Below, in pieces: positions 7,243 to 16,051 of a stretch of 64,000 nucleotides of DNA. Position numbers and translations under genes: made by a program. The notes under the pieces are model-generated. The model was not told the DNA's origin, did no database searches, and worked only from the letters and a program-made list of their open reading frames with translations. This DNA is from Bacteroidota bacterium (GTDB lineage Bacteria; Bacteroidota; Bacteroidia; Bacteroidales; Lentimicrobiaceae): positions 87,285-151,284 of the forward strand of contig JAEZNO010000044.1 of NCBI GenBank assembly GCA_023441805.1, written 5' to 3'. Position 1 is the first letter of the stretch, and the number at the start of each line of letters is the position of its first letter.

Positions 7243-9030
7243 ATGAAAGATATCCGCAATTTCTGCATTATTGCTCATATTGACCATGGTAAAAGTACCC
7301 TGGCTGACAGGCTACTGGAATATACCGGCACATTGACCGAAAGGCAACAACAGGCGCAGGTTCTTGATGATATGGACCTTGAGCGTGAACGTGGTATTAC
7401 TATTAAGAGTCACGCTATTCAGATGGAATTTGTTTATGAAGGTCAGAAATACCGTCTGAATCTGATTGACACTCCGGGACATGTGGATTTTTCCTATGAG
7501 GTGTCAAGATCTATTGCTGCCTGCGAAGGAGCACTCTTGATAGTCGATGCAACTCAGGGTATTCAGGCTCAAACAATTTCAAATCTTTATCTCGCTTTGG
7601 AGCATGACCTTGAAATCATACCCATTATGAATAAGATGGATATGGATAACGCAATGCCCGAAGAAGTTGAAGAGCAAATTATTGACCTAATTGGCTGTAA
7701 ATCAGAAGACATAATCAGGGCAAGTGGTAAAACAGGATTGGGAGTAGATGAGATTCTTGAAGCTATCATTAAGAGGATCCCCCCTCCTACCGGTGATCCC
7801 GAGGCTCCGCTGCAGGCACTCATCTTTGATTCTGTTTTCAATAGTTTCAGAGGGATCATTGCCTATTTTAGAATTTTTAATGGACAGATCCGCAAAGGCG
7901 ATTTTGTTAAGTTCTTCGCTACCGGAAAAGAATACAATGCCGATGAAATTGGAGTTCTCAAGCTAATACAGCAACCACGTGAAATGCTCAGTGCCGGTGA
8001 CGTTGGATACATCATTTCAGGTATAAAGACATCACGTGAGGTAAAGGTTGGTGACACTATTACTCATGTTAAAAGACCCAGTGAGAAAGCTATTGAAGGC
8101 TTCACCAATGTGAAACCAATGGTTTATGCTGGTATATATCCTGTTGATGCTGATGATTATGAGGAACTTCGTTCTTCAATGGAAAAACTACAACTGAATG
8201 ATGCCTCTCTTGTATTCGAACCTGAATCCTCAGCAGCATTGGGCTTCGGCTTCAGGTGCGGATTCCTTGGACTACTTCATATGGAAATAATCCAGGAACG
8301 TCTTGACAGAGAGTTTGATATGGATGTAATCACCACTGTCCCGAACGTTTCGTATAAAGCTTATACAACCAAAGGTGAGATGCTGGAGGTGCATAATCCT
8401 TCAGGATTACCTGATCCTACATATCTGGATTTCATTGAAGAGCCTTATATTACTGCCCAGATCATCTCAAAATCAGAATATATCGGTGCTGTAATGAAAT
8501 TGTGCATCGATAAAAGAGGCACTCTTAAAAATCAGGTTTACTTAACTAGCGACAGGGTTGAGCTAACTGTTGAATTGCCACTTGGTGAGATTGTGTTTGA
8601 TTTTTATGACAAGCTGAAGAGTATATCAAAAGGTTATGCTTCATTTGATTATCATATCACAGGGTATAAAGTAGCTAAGTTGGTGAGACTGGATATCCTC
8701 TTAAATGGCGAGCCTGTGGATGCCTTATCAACACTAATTCATCAGGATAACGCATATGAGTTTGGAAGGAAAATGTGTGTTAAACTTAAGGACCTTATCC
8801 CTCGTCAGCAATTTGATATTGCCATTCAGGCTGCTATCGGTGCTAAGATTATAGCCCGCGAAACTGTTAAAGCTGTACGTAAGGATGTTACCGCTAAATG
8901 TTACGGTGGTGACATTACACGTAAACGAAAACTACTTGAAAAACAGAAAAAGGGTAAGAAGCGTATGCGTCAGGTAGGTAATGTTGAAGTTCCGCAATCA
9001 GCATTCCTTGCGGTGCTCAAACTGGATTAA
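7243..9030 (+). CDS. lepA: Elongation factor 4 (LepA), ribosome back-translocase GTPase
   Basis: A 595-aa translational GTPase. G1 is AHIDHGKST (~11-19), the switch segment ERERGITI is at ~46-53, G3 DTPGHVDF at ~77-84 and G4 NKMD at ~131-134. The LepA-specific C-terminal domain ends with KAVRKDVTAKCYGGDITRKR and LLEKQKKGKKRMRQVG. LepA acts on the ribosome during initiation and elongation under stress. The ATG at 7243 is preferred over a TTG 9 nt upstream, because that TTG is part of the -7 promoter box and would not be transcribed. The stop codon overlaps that of the convergent response-regulator gene within TTAA (9027-9030). Confidence 0.97.
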   Translation: MKDIRNFCIIAHIDHGKSTLADRLLEYTGTLTERQQQAQVLDDMDLERERGITIKSHAIQMEFVYEGQKYRLNLIDTPGHVDFSYEVSRSIAACEGALLIVDATQGIQAQTISNLYLALEHDLEIIPIMNKMDMDNAMPEEVEEQIIDLIGCKSEDIIRASGKTGLGVDEILEAIIKRIPPPTGDPEAPLQALIFDSVFNSFRGIIAYFRIFNGQIRKGDFVKFFATGKEYNADEIGVLKLIQQPREMLSAGDVGYIISGIKTSREVKVGDTITHVKRPSEKAIEGFTNVKPMVYAGIYPVDADDYEELRSSMEKLQLNDASLVFEPESSAALGFGFRCGFLGLLHMEIIQERLDREFDMDVITTVPNVSYKAYTTKGEMLEVHNPSGLPDPTYLDFIEEPYITAQIISKSEYIGAVMKLCIDKRGTLKNQVYLTSDRVELTVELPLGEIVFDFYDKLKSISKGYASFDYHITGYKVAKLVRLDILLNGEPVDALSTLIHQDNAYEFGRKMCVKLKDLIPRQQFDIAIQAAIGAKIIARETVKAVRKDVTAKCYGGDITRKRKLLEKQKKGKKRMRQVGNVEVPQSAFLAVLKLD

Positions 9031-10166
9031 ATGTCAATCAGCTGATGCTTTAATCCATAAATAATAACTTCTATAATATTCTTTGCACCAATCTTAGTCA
9101 TCAGATTAGCTCTGTGCTTTTCTACTGTGCGACTACTGATAAATAGTTTATCGGCTATTTCTTTTGTCGAGAGTCCCTTGCAAACGAAGGTAAGAATCTC
9201 CAGTTCGCGATCTGAAAATCCTATTTCCTCATATTTGCGATCTTCAGTATCAAGATTTTTATTGAATAAAGCTCGGAGTTTATTGATCAGTTCTTCCGAA
9301 ACATAAGTTCCTTTACCCACCATTAAATCGACAGCCTTCTCAAATTCTCTGATTTCTTCTTTGGTAAATCCTCCTATTCCTGTTTCTTCAGGAAGTGACT
9401 GTTTAACAGGTGATAATATACCAAGCAAACTGGTGCGGCCTTTAATTTTCAATCCTTCAATCCCATAAATCTCAACATTAATATAATGTCCTACCTTATG
9501 GCGTGCCTTAAAATTTATGTGAATTTCTTTATCAAATCCCTGCAAACATCTATTAATCTTATCCATAGCAGTATGCCTGTGTTCTTCTGCTATGAGATCA
9601 TAGAAACCCAACTGAAGCATTTCATTTCGTGAGTAACCAAGAATATTTGATAAACTTGGGTTCGACTCAATAAATTTATCACCCTGATAGATATAAATTC
9701 CATAGGGTGAGATCATTGATAATGCAAGAAACTTTTCTTCATTAGCCCTGCGATGAGCCTCAGCTTTATTTAATCGTGTTGCAATTGATGTGATAAGTTC
9801 ATCGTACTCAAAAGGTTTAACAATGTAATCATCAGCGCCTAACTGCATTCCGAATCGTATATCTTTGAGCTCCGATTTGGCTGTGAGAAACACAAATGGA
9901 ATCATGGCTGTTGCAGAGCTTTCCTTCAAGACATTAAAAACATCATACCCGCTAATCTCCTTCATTGAGATATCACAAAGAATTAAGTCGGGTAATATTT
10001 CAAAAGCCTTTTGAATACCAACTGCGCCGTCAGGTGCATGTGATACATCGTAACCCTTGACTCTCAATAGATTGATAATGGTCAGAGCCAGAGCTTTATC
10101 ATCTTCGATAAGAAGTATTTTAACCGAATTGTCAATCTGTATACCCATGTATTTCCCTTTCCTCAA
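9027..10166 (-). CDS. Response regulator: receiver, PAS and LuxR-type HTH
   Basis: A 379-aa protein with three parts. A receiver domain (~14-130) carries acidic residues EDD near the N-terminus, the predicted phosphoacceptor D65 in LILCDISM, and the K of DYIVKPF. A PAS domain (~140-255) includes ESNPSLSNILGYSRNEML. A LuxR/FixJ-type HTH (~312-379) contains FSDRELEILTFVCKGLSTKE and SSRTVEKHRANLMTKIGA. It probably binds DNA when phosphorylated by the kinase encoded immediately upstream, with which it overlaps by up to 35 nt. A second ATG at 10148 would shorten the protein by six residues. A PAS between receiver and output is less usual and suggests a second sensory input. Targets are not evident. 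Confidence 0.88.
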   Translation of the reverse strand: MRKGKYMGIQIDNSVKILLIEDDKALALTIINLLRVKGYDVSHAPDGAVGIQKAFEILPDLILCDISMKEISGYDVFNVLKESSATAMIPFVFLTAKSELKDIRFGMQLGADDYIVKPFEYDELITSIATRLNKAEAHRRANEEKFLALSMISPYGIYIYQGDKFIESNPSLSNILGYSRNEMLQLGFYDLIAEEHRHTAMDKINRCLQGFDKEIHINFKARHKVGHYINVEIYGIEGLKIKGRTSLLGILSPVKQSLPEETGIGGFTKEEIREFEKAVDLMVGKGTYVSEELINKLRALFNKNLDTEDRKYEEIGFSDRELEILTFVCKGLSTKEIADKLFISSRTVEKHRANLMTKIGAKNIIEVIIYGLKHQLIDI

Positions 10167-11259
10167 CTGAGATATCTATCGGCAGATCAATAATAAATGT
10201 GCTCCCTTTGCCGGTTTCACTATTTATAGTCAATGTTCCTTTCATTAAAAAAAGACACTCTCGTACTATAGCCAGTCCAAGACCTATTCCCTCGTCCAGT
10301 TTATCAATTGAACTGAAGTAAACAGTAAGTGCTTGCAATTGTTCAGCAGTTAAACCAATACCCTTATCAGTGACTGTGAATCTCAACTCATTGGGAGAAA
10401 CAGCCATTGATTCAAAAAGTACGTTATGGTTCTTTTTAGAGTAACTAAGCGCATTGAAAATCAAGTGCATAAATAAGCTATTGAAAAGGTAAGCATCCAA
10501 TTCAACCTCATCAATAGAATTATCGTGAATATATTTTACTCTGTCAGGTAATACTTCAGCTTCGTTGAGTTCTTTAACCATGCTCTCACATAATGTCTTA
10601 ACACTCACCCTCGATGGTTTGTATTCAAGTCTGCCTTTGTTTATGGAATCAACTACAGTAACCTTATCGAGTACACGAAGGAGTGATTTAACAGCTATAC
10701 GGCTTAATGAAAATGCATCTTCAATAGTTTCCTGGTCAAGTTGAAACTCATGATACTCAAGCAATTGAAGATTTGCATAGATTATTGACAATGGAGTACG
10801 GAAATCGTGCGACACAGACGAAATGCACTTACAATTCATTCTGTTGAGCTTACGCTCATTAACCAATTCCCTTTTACATTCTTCAATTATTTGATCAATA
10901 GCCTTAGTTGGGCGAATCAGTATTTGATATAATGCACGGCCATCAAAAACTTGCTTTGTTTCAGTGATTACAAAGTTCCAGTTACCTTCATTTGTTTTAG
11001 AGGTAATCGTATATTCATTGTAATCACGTAATTCGTTTGCTGAATTTGAGAGTATTCGTTCAATGATATCTCTGAAATGATCTGGAATCTCTAAGGAAAA
11101 GCCTGAATAAGGAGTGTTTGACCAACACCCGCAGTAATTGTATGAAAATTGGGTTCCATCCTTATCCTTCAATATTATATAATATTGATGATTACTCAAT
11201 TCTGAATTAGTTTCAGTCGCATTAAGAGAAGTAACTTCTGAATATTCCTGAATCGACAT
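10132..11259 (-). CDS. Cytoplasmic sensor histidine kinase
   Basis: A 375-aa kinase without membrane segments. The N-terminal ~120 residues fit a degenerate PAS-like sensor with Cys-rich NYCGCW (~41-46), which may bind a ligand or metal; this is speculative. HisKA begins at SSVSHDFRTPL with predicted phospho-His H151. The HATPase_c domain contains FNALSYS (N box), VTDKGIGLT (G1) and EGIGLGLAI (G2). It is the first gene of a two-gene operon with the receiver-PAS-LuxR regulator, to which it should donate phosphate. A -7 box on this strand lies 35 nt before the ATG. The product is soluble, so the signal is probably internal, such as redox, gas or metabolite. Confidence 0.88.
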   Translation of the reverse strand: MSIQEYSEVTSLNATETNSELSNHQYYIILKDKDGTQFSYNYCGCWSNTPYSGFSLEIPDHFRDIIERILSNSANELRDYNEYTITSKTNEGNWNFVITETKQVFDGRALYQILIRPTKAIDQIIEECKRELVNERKLNRMNCKCISSVSHDFRTPLSIIYANLQLLEYHEFQLDQETIEDAFSLSRIAVKSLLRVLDKVTVVDSINKGRLEYKPSRVSVKTLCESMVKELNEAEVLPDRVKYIHDNSIDEVELDAYLFNSLFMHLIFNALSYSKKNHNVLFESMAVSPNELRFTVTDKGIGLTAEQLQALTVYFSSIDKLDEGIGLGLAIVRECLFLMKGTLTINSETGKGSTFIIDLPIDISVEEREIHGYTD

Positions 11260-11293
11260 TATTTACATGCAACTGTTTATAGTGTTGTTATCA

Positions 11294-11301
11294 CAAAAAT
11301 A
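11294..11301 (-). promoter_or_regulatory. -7 box for the kinase-regulator operon
   Basis: TATTTTTG on the minus strand at 11294-11301 matches TAnnTTTG. The predicted start near 11287 gives a leader of about 28 nt. The only TTG found upstream is 26 nt away, longer than the usual 19-21 nt, so the -33 element is weak. Confidence 0.45.
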
Positions 11302-11424
11302 GTAAATTAAGTTAAGTACTTTTACAGCAAGTTACTTTATTAAGTAAAAATTTGAATAAAATTTAGAAAGATGGTGTAACTTTTTTAAGCTCAAGTATGT
11401 CATAGTAATAACTCAAAACACTGT

Positions 11425-11910
11425 ATGGATCCGGCTCAATACAACAAGTGCGTGAATAACTATGCTGACAGCGTATATCGATTTATTCTAAAGAGTATAG
11501 GCGATAGAGAGAAAGCACGTGATATTGTGCAGGAGTCATTCTATAAATTGTGGGAAAAAGCTCCTGAGGTAGAATTTGATAAAGCAAAATCTTATTTATT
11601 CTCAACTGCTTACCACACAATGATAGATATGATACGTAAAGACAAGAGAAATACAGCAATTGAAGAGGTTCACCTTAATCATCAGATCACTTTTAATTCA
11701 TACAGTGACTTACAGGAGGTATTGAACAGGGCGCTCGACACATTACCTGAAATACAAAAAGTGGTGATTACATTAAGGGACTATGAAGGATACTCATATG
11801 AGGAAATAGGGAAAATAACCGGATTGAATGAATCACAGGTTAAAGTATATATATACAGGGGAAGGGTTACATTGAAATCATACCTTGGAAGTATTGAAAA
11901 AGTGCTATAA
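11425..11910 (+). CDS. ECF-type RNA polymerase sigma factor
   Basis: A 161-aa sigma-70 family ECF factor. Region 2 spans ~10-75, with GDREKARDIVQESFYKLWEK matching the core-binding and -10 recognition helices. Region 4 spans ~100-155, with LPEIQKVVITLRDYEGYSYE and the HTH EEIGKITGLNESQVKVYIYR. No extra C-terminal domain is present. It directs RNA polymerase to a small regulon once released from its anti-sigma factor. The anti-sigma-like membrane protein gene starts 22 nt downstream and a GIN-domain envelope protein follows, a common Bacteroidota order. The operon probably responds to envelope conditions and includes its own target gene. No promoter of its own class could be defined by eye. 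Confidence 0.92.
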   Translation: MDPAQYNKCVNNYADSVYRFILKSIGDREKARDIVQESFYKLWEKAPEVEFDKAKSYLFSTAYHTMIDMIRKDKRNTAIEEVHLNHQITFNSYSDLQEVLNRALDTLPEIQKVVITLRDYEGYSYEEIGKITGLNESQVKVYIYRGRVTLKSYLGSIEKVL

Positions 11911-11932
11911 CCGGCAACAGGAGATAATAACC

Positions 11933-13162
11933 ATGGATATTAACATTGATAATTACGAAGTCTTCATTATCGATTACCTTGATGGTAAGCTCAACCCATT
12001 GGACACTGCGCAATTACTTGTTTTTCTGGAAAATCATCCCGGACTGAAAGATGAATTTGAAGATCTCAGGATGATAACCATTACTCCTGACGAGAAAGAA
12101 GTCTTTGGCTTTAATGAAGCACTTAAACAGCCTTCTGATAATGATGCTGTGAATCTTTCAATGCTCAACTATCAACACTATTTCATTGCTGATATTGAGG
12201 GTGATCTTACGCCGACAGGGCATCATCTTTTGAACAATTTCCTTAATGAACATCCTGAACTGCATTCAGAATATCAACTTTTTAAGGCTACAAAATTAAT
12301 TCCTGATAAGAAAATCAAATTTCCACAACCTGATATATTAAAGACTATTGCAAAGAGTCAGACCGGAGGTAAACGTCTATTTATGCGCTATTACTTTGCT
12401 ACCGGAATTGCAGCTTCTCTCCTTCTACTCTTTACAATTTGGTTAAAATTAACCCCCGGTACTGAAAGTGACCTTGATAAGAACCTAAGCAATTCAATAG
12501 CCAGACAGGCTGAAACTCAATTCTCAGACGAAGAGAATAAAGCATCTTCTTCAAGTCAAAACAATGCAGGTAAAACTGAAGCCGAATTGCAAAATAGTAG
12601 TACTAAACCTGCAAACCCGAAACAAGAAAAGATAAATTCACAACAAAACCCGGGAAAACCTGTACAAACAAGTCCTAAACAGGAACATAAAGCCGTAAAA
12701 GCGACTCAGGGAACCAAGACACAGGAAGGTAAAGGTCGGAATATGAGTCCGGGTAAAATCATCAAGATTGAACAGAAGGGTGTGATAATTAATAATACAC
12801 CTTTATACTCTGAAAACAGAACAAGAAATTTCTACAGCGATCTTTATGATGATATCAAGCTTTCGCAGGAATTGACGATGATTGAAAAGGAAGAAAATGA
12901 CCAAAATGATTACACAGCACAAACAGGTAGTCATGAAAAAAAAGCGGCTGTAACTGCCGGAAGACTGCTCAATTCAATAATAACGTCGGGTGAACAGATC
13001 GCCCAACAAATACCAGGATCATTAAACGGATGGCTTTTTGCCGACCTAAGTGTAAAAGGATTCAATTTATTAACCAACAATAGTTACGTAATCGACAGGA
13101 AAATCAATGATAAGGGCAAGGTTGAATATCTTAAGCTTAAAAAAGAAGAAGAAAGTTTATGA
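11933..13162 (+). CDS. Single-pass membrane protein, probable anti-sigma factor
   Basis: A 409-aa protein starting at the ATG 22 nt after the sigma gene. Residues ~10-58 and ~82-131 are two related copies (YLDGKLNP... NHPGLKDEFEDL and IEGDLTPT... EHPELHSEYQLF), each like the short zinc-less anti-sigma modules of Bacteroidota. One hydrophobic helix lies at ~152-172. After it comes a long Ser/Gln/Lys-rich linker (~175-285), then a C-terminal periplasmic part ending in YLKLKKEEESL. The layout suits a cytoplasmic sigma-binding domain with an external sensor. The anti-sigma role is inferred from gene position and architecture. The internal duplication could allow binding of two partners or be a remnant of domain doubling. 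Confidence 0.7.
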   Translation: MDINIDNYEVFIIDYLDGKLNPLDTAQLLVFLENHPGLKDEFEDLRMITITPDEKEVFGFNEALKQPSDNDAVNLSMLNYQHYFIADIEGDLTPTGHHLLNNFLNEHPELHSEYQLFKATKLIPDKKIKFPQPDILKTIAKSQTGGKRLFMRYYFATGIAASLLLLFTIWLKLTPGTESDLDKNLSNSIARQAETQFSDEENKASSSSQNNAGKTEAELQNSSTKPANPKQEKINSQQNPGKPVQTSPKQEHKAVKATQGTKTQEGKGRNMSPGKIIKIEQKGVIINNTPLYSENRTRNFYSDLYDDIKLSQELTMIEKEENDQNDYTAQTGSHEKKAAVTAGRLLNSIITSGEQIAQQIPGSLNGWLFADLSVKGFNLLTNNSYVIDRKINDKGKVEYLKLKKEEESL

Positions 13163-13232
13163 TTATTTAACAATTGGAGTAACAATTCAACTATAGTATC
13201 CGTCACACAATCGTAACTAAACAAACTACAAC

Positions 13233-14801
13233 ATGAAATCTATTCAAAAAATCCGGCAATCATTAACAGCCCTTCTGGCAATTCCGGTATTTATTCTGCC
13301 ATTTATGGTATCAGGCCAGGTTGAGGGAAGTGGAAGAGTTGAAAAGCAAACCGTTAAACTCCCCGAATTTAACCGAATTGAAGTAGGTAGTGCTTTTACT
13401 TTATATCTGACCAAAGGAGAGCCTAATGTTACCATTGAAACAGATGATAATTTTTTAAAAGATCGTATAGAAACTTTGGTTGATGATGGTACACTTTATA
13501 TTAATTCAAGTGGAATCAAAAACCCAACATCACTTAAGGTTTATGTTTCAGCACCCAATATCACTGAAGTAGTACTCAGTGGTGCCGCAAGGCTCGAATC
13601 AAAAAATGTTCTTGAATATCCTGTCTTTTCACTATCAGCCAGTGGAGCTTCAAGGGCAAATATTGAGGTCAATACTCAACAGTTAACAACCGATGTTTCC
13701 GGTGCTTCAAGAGTTACCCTCAGAGGTAGTGCTAACAATCATGTTGCAGAAGTTTCAGGAGCTTCTTCTGTCAACGCTCTTATGATGAAAACTATAACAA
13801 CTTCCGCAGAAGTCAGTGGAGCAGGACGCATGTCGATCTTTGCAAAAAACCAAATCACATCTGATATAAAAGATGCAGGTACCATTACTTATTTCGATAA
13901 CCCTGAAACAAAACGCCTGAAACAAACCGGTGAAAGTGTTATTAACCTGAATAATCCTGATGATGCTATGCCTAAGGTTGCTGAAGATGTATTGGGTAAC
14001 GATATTGAAATTAAGGTGTTTGAAGATGGAGACTCTACACTCGTAAAATTAAAACAACTTGAGGTTCGTGTCAACGAAATGGATGATATGACAAAAATCG
14101 GCATTGGACGACATGAAATTGAAATAGACGATGATGGTAATGTTAGAGTTAAACGCCATAAAAAAGAGAAATATGACGGACATTGGGGTGGAATTGACAT
14201 AGGTATAAACGGTCTCGTATTCGATGACAATTCTCTAACACCTCCTCCTGCTTATAATTTCCTTGATCAGAAAATGGAGCGTTCAATCAACTTCACAATC
14301 AACCTCTACGAGCAAAACTTTAACCTTGTGAAGGAAAATTTCGGTCTCACTACAGGATTAGGAATCGAATGGAATAATTATCGCCTTTCCGATAATGTTG
14401 TAATGGATCTCGATAATGATATCTACGCCAGATTTGGATCAAGTGAAGACACGAACTGGATTAAGAGTAAATATGTCACCACATACCTGACTTTACCTTT
14501 GATGTTTGAAGTACAGACTAACAGTATGTCGAAAGCTAACAGTTTCCATCTGGGTGTCGGTGTTCTCTCAGGATTGAGGATTGGAACTCATACTAAAGTT
14601 GTTTACAATGATGGTGATAGAGAAACCGACAAGGCTCGTGGTGCCTCTTCAATGAATCCATTTAAACTTGAGTTGATGGCTAGAATTGGCTGGGGCAAGA
14701 TAAATTTATACGGCAAATATGCATTAACTGAGCTATTCAAGGAAGATCGCGGCCCTGAAGCACATCCTTTCTCAGTTGGTATTACCCTTATTAATTGGTA
14801 A
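13233..14801 (+). CDS. DUF2807 head-GIN domain protein with C-terminal beta-barrel
   Basis: A 522-aa exported protein with signal peptide (~1-29, ending near VSGQ). Residues ~35-230 form a DUF2807 (putative adhesin, head GIN) domain. It is recognised by FNRIEVGSAFTLYLTKGE and the repeated short turns LSGAARL, ASGASRA, VSGASRV, VSGASSV and VSGAGRM, which suggest a parallel beta-helix. From ~330 onward the sequence looks like a small outer-membrane beta-barrel (alternating strands, ending FSVGITLINW with the aromatic terminus typical of barrels). Fusion of GIN domain and barrel would display the helix at the cell envelope. It lies 70 nt after the anti-sigma gene and is probably a regulon member of the sigma factor. 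The ligand is unknown. Confidence 0.82.
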   Translation: MKSIQKIRQSLTALLAIPVFILPFMVSGQVEGSGRVEKQTVKLPEFNRIEVGSAFTLYLTKGEPNVTIETDDNFLKDRIETLVDDGTLYINSSGIKNPTSLKVYVSAPNITEVVLSGAARLESKNVLEYPVFSLSASGASRANIEVNTQQLTTDVSGASRVTLRGSANNHVAEVSGASSVNALMMKTITTSAEVSGAGRMSIFAKNQITSDIKDAGTITYFDNPETKRLKQTGESVINLNNPDDAMPKVAEDVLGNDIEIKVFEDGDSTLVKLKQLEVRVNEMDDMTKIGIGRHEIEIDDDGNVRVKRHKKEKYDGHWGGIDIGINGLVFDDNSLTPPPAYNFLDQKMERSINFTINLYEQNFNLVKENFGLTTGLGIEWNNYRLSDNVVMDLDNDIYARFGSSEDTNWIKSKYVTTYLTLPLMFEVQTNSMSKANSFHLGVGVLSGLRIGTHTKVVYNDGDRETDKARGASSMNPFKLELMARIGWGKINLYGKYALTELFKEDRGPEAHPFSVGITLINW

Positions 14802-14875
14802 GAATTTTTAACAATAATGAGCATGGCTCGGTAAAACGAGTTTAATGAACAGATTATAATAGTGTGTGGAATTAC

Positions 14876-14913
14876 AAAAAATGCTGTTCTTCATTGAAGG
14901 ACAGCATTTTTCA
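14876..14913 (+). terminator. Intrinsic terminator of the sigma/anti-sigma/GIN operon
   Basis: A stem formed by ATGCTGT and ACAGCAT, with an inner CTTC/GAAG pairing, is bordered by an A tract before and a T tract after. It lies ~75 nt past the GIN gene and closes that operon; the flanking A tract could also serve the opposite strand. Confidence 0.85.
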
Positions 14914-14942
14914 TTTTCAGAAATTATATTAATTTTACACCG

Positions 14943-15067
14943 GGGAATAGGGTGATTCCCTTATAAAGACGTAATACCCTCAGTTTTAGGTATAATCCTT
15001 AAATGGATTGTTCAAGGTTTAAGTCGTTTAGCATTCCCCCGGGGGAGGCTTACATCGACAAAACCTT
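14943..15067 (+). promoter_or_regulatory. Structured region upstream of yebC (three hairpins)
   Basis: Three consecutive inverted repeats fill this gap. GGGAAT (14943-14948) pairs with ATTCCC (14955-14960). ATACC (14974-14978) pairs with GGTAT (14989-14993). A 54-nt hairpin runs from AAGGTTT (15014-15020) to AAACCTT (15061-15067), with inner GTCG/CGAC, AGC/GCT and CCCCC/GGGGG pairs. A near -7 match (TAATTTTA) ends about ten nt before the first hairpin. The three could form a structured yebC leader or a separate RNA. No known riboswitch or leader was recognised. Confidence 0.4.
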
Positions 15068-15117
15068 TAAGTAGAAAGTGAATATCATTTCTTTATTATC
15101 AAATATCAAAACAACCT

Positions 15118-15861
15118 ATGTCAGGACACAATAAATGGTCAACCATTAAGAGGAAGAAAGGGGCGCTTGATGCAAAACGCTCAAAGATCTTTTCAAGGAT
15201 CATAAAGGAAATTACTGTTGCAGTTAAAGAAGGGGGCCCTGATCCCGACGGTAACCCAAGGCTTCGTCTTGCCATTGCTAATGCAAAGGGAGCCAGTATG
15301 CCAAAAGACAATATTACAAGGGCAATTAATAAAGGATCAGATAAAGATTCAGCCAATTATCAGGAAACCTCATACGAAGGTTATGCACCCAATGGAATTG
15401 CCATATTTATTGAATGTACTACTGATAACCTTCAGCGTACAATCTCTAACATAAGGTCGTATTTCAATAAATATGGTGGCAATCTCGGAACCAATGGCTC
15501 ATTAGCATTTCTGTTTGACCGCAAAGGCGTCTTCACGATACCAAAAGGATCAATAAACCTGGATGAACTTGAAATGGAACTAATTGATGCAGGGGCTGAG
15601 GATATTCAGATTGAAGATGAAATGATTACCGTTACCACTGCAATGGAAGATTTCGGATCAATGCTTCGTAAACTTGAGGAAATGAAAATTGAACCGGAGA
15701 ATGCTGAATTACAACGTATCCCAAAAAATACAGTTAAGATCGACAAGGAAGCAGCCAAAAAGGTACTGAAATTGGTTGAAATATTCGAGGATGATGATGA
15801 TGTGACGAATGTCTTCCATAATATGGAGATGACTGACGAACTTCTCGAAGAAATGGAATAG
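15118..15861 (+). CDS. yebC: YebC/PmpR family protein
   Basis: A 247-aa member of the YebC (TACO1-like) family. The N-terminus MSGHNKWSTIKRKKGALDAK, the segment SKIFSRIIKEITVAVKEGGP-DP, ASMPKDNITRAI and the YEGYAPNGIAI segment are hallmark positions. The family was long annotated as transcriptional regulators; more recent work implicates members in translation, helping ribosomes through difficult sequences such as proline runs. The cellular role here is therefore either. The length is normal. The gene stands alone, bounded by terminators on both sides, with an unusual structured upstream region at 14943-15067. The C-terminus is rich in acidic residues (FEDDDDVTNVFHNMEMTDEL), as is typical. 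Confidence 0.95.
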   Translation: MSGHNKWSTIKRKKGALDAKRSKIFSRIIKEITVAVKEGGPDPDGNPRLRLAIANAKGASMPKDNITRAINKGSDKDSANYQETSYEGYAPNGIAIFIECTTDNLQRTISNIRSYFNKYGGNLGTNGSLAFLFDRKGVFTIPKGSINLDELEMELIDAGAEDIQIEDEMITVTTAMEDFGSMLRKLEEMKIEPENAELQRIPKNTVKIDKEAAKKVLKLVEIFEDDDDVTNVFHNMEMTDELLEEME

Positions 15862-15998
15862 TACCTTTTCGCTATTATTATACACTCCGATTCCGACTTC
15901 AATTAGTGATACCAGGCAGGTCTTTAACCAGTCGGAATCTGGTGACATCAGTGAATTTTTTCTCTACCACTAAGTACATCTTTTACTAACAAAGCAAA

Positions 15999-16032
15999 AA
16001 AAACCGACTGAGAGATCCCGGTCGGTTTTTTT
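15999..16032. terminator. Bidirectional terminator between yebC and ackA
   Basis: AAAAACCGAC (15999-16008) pairs with GTCGGTTTTT (16021-16030), with A and T tracts on both flanks. It serves convergent transcription from yebC (plus) and the pta-hbd-ackA operon (minus). Confidence 0.85.
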
Positions 16033-16051
16033 AGTTAAGAGTATTATCTAC

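Noticed and set aside
15014..15067. The large hairpin as an intrinsic terminator
   Set aside because: No T tract follows on either strand and a proper terminator for the upstream operon is already present at 14876-14913.
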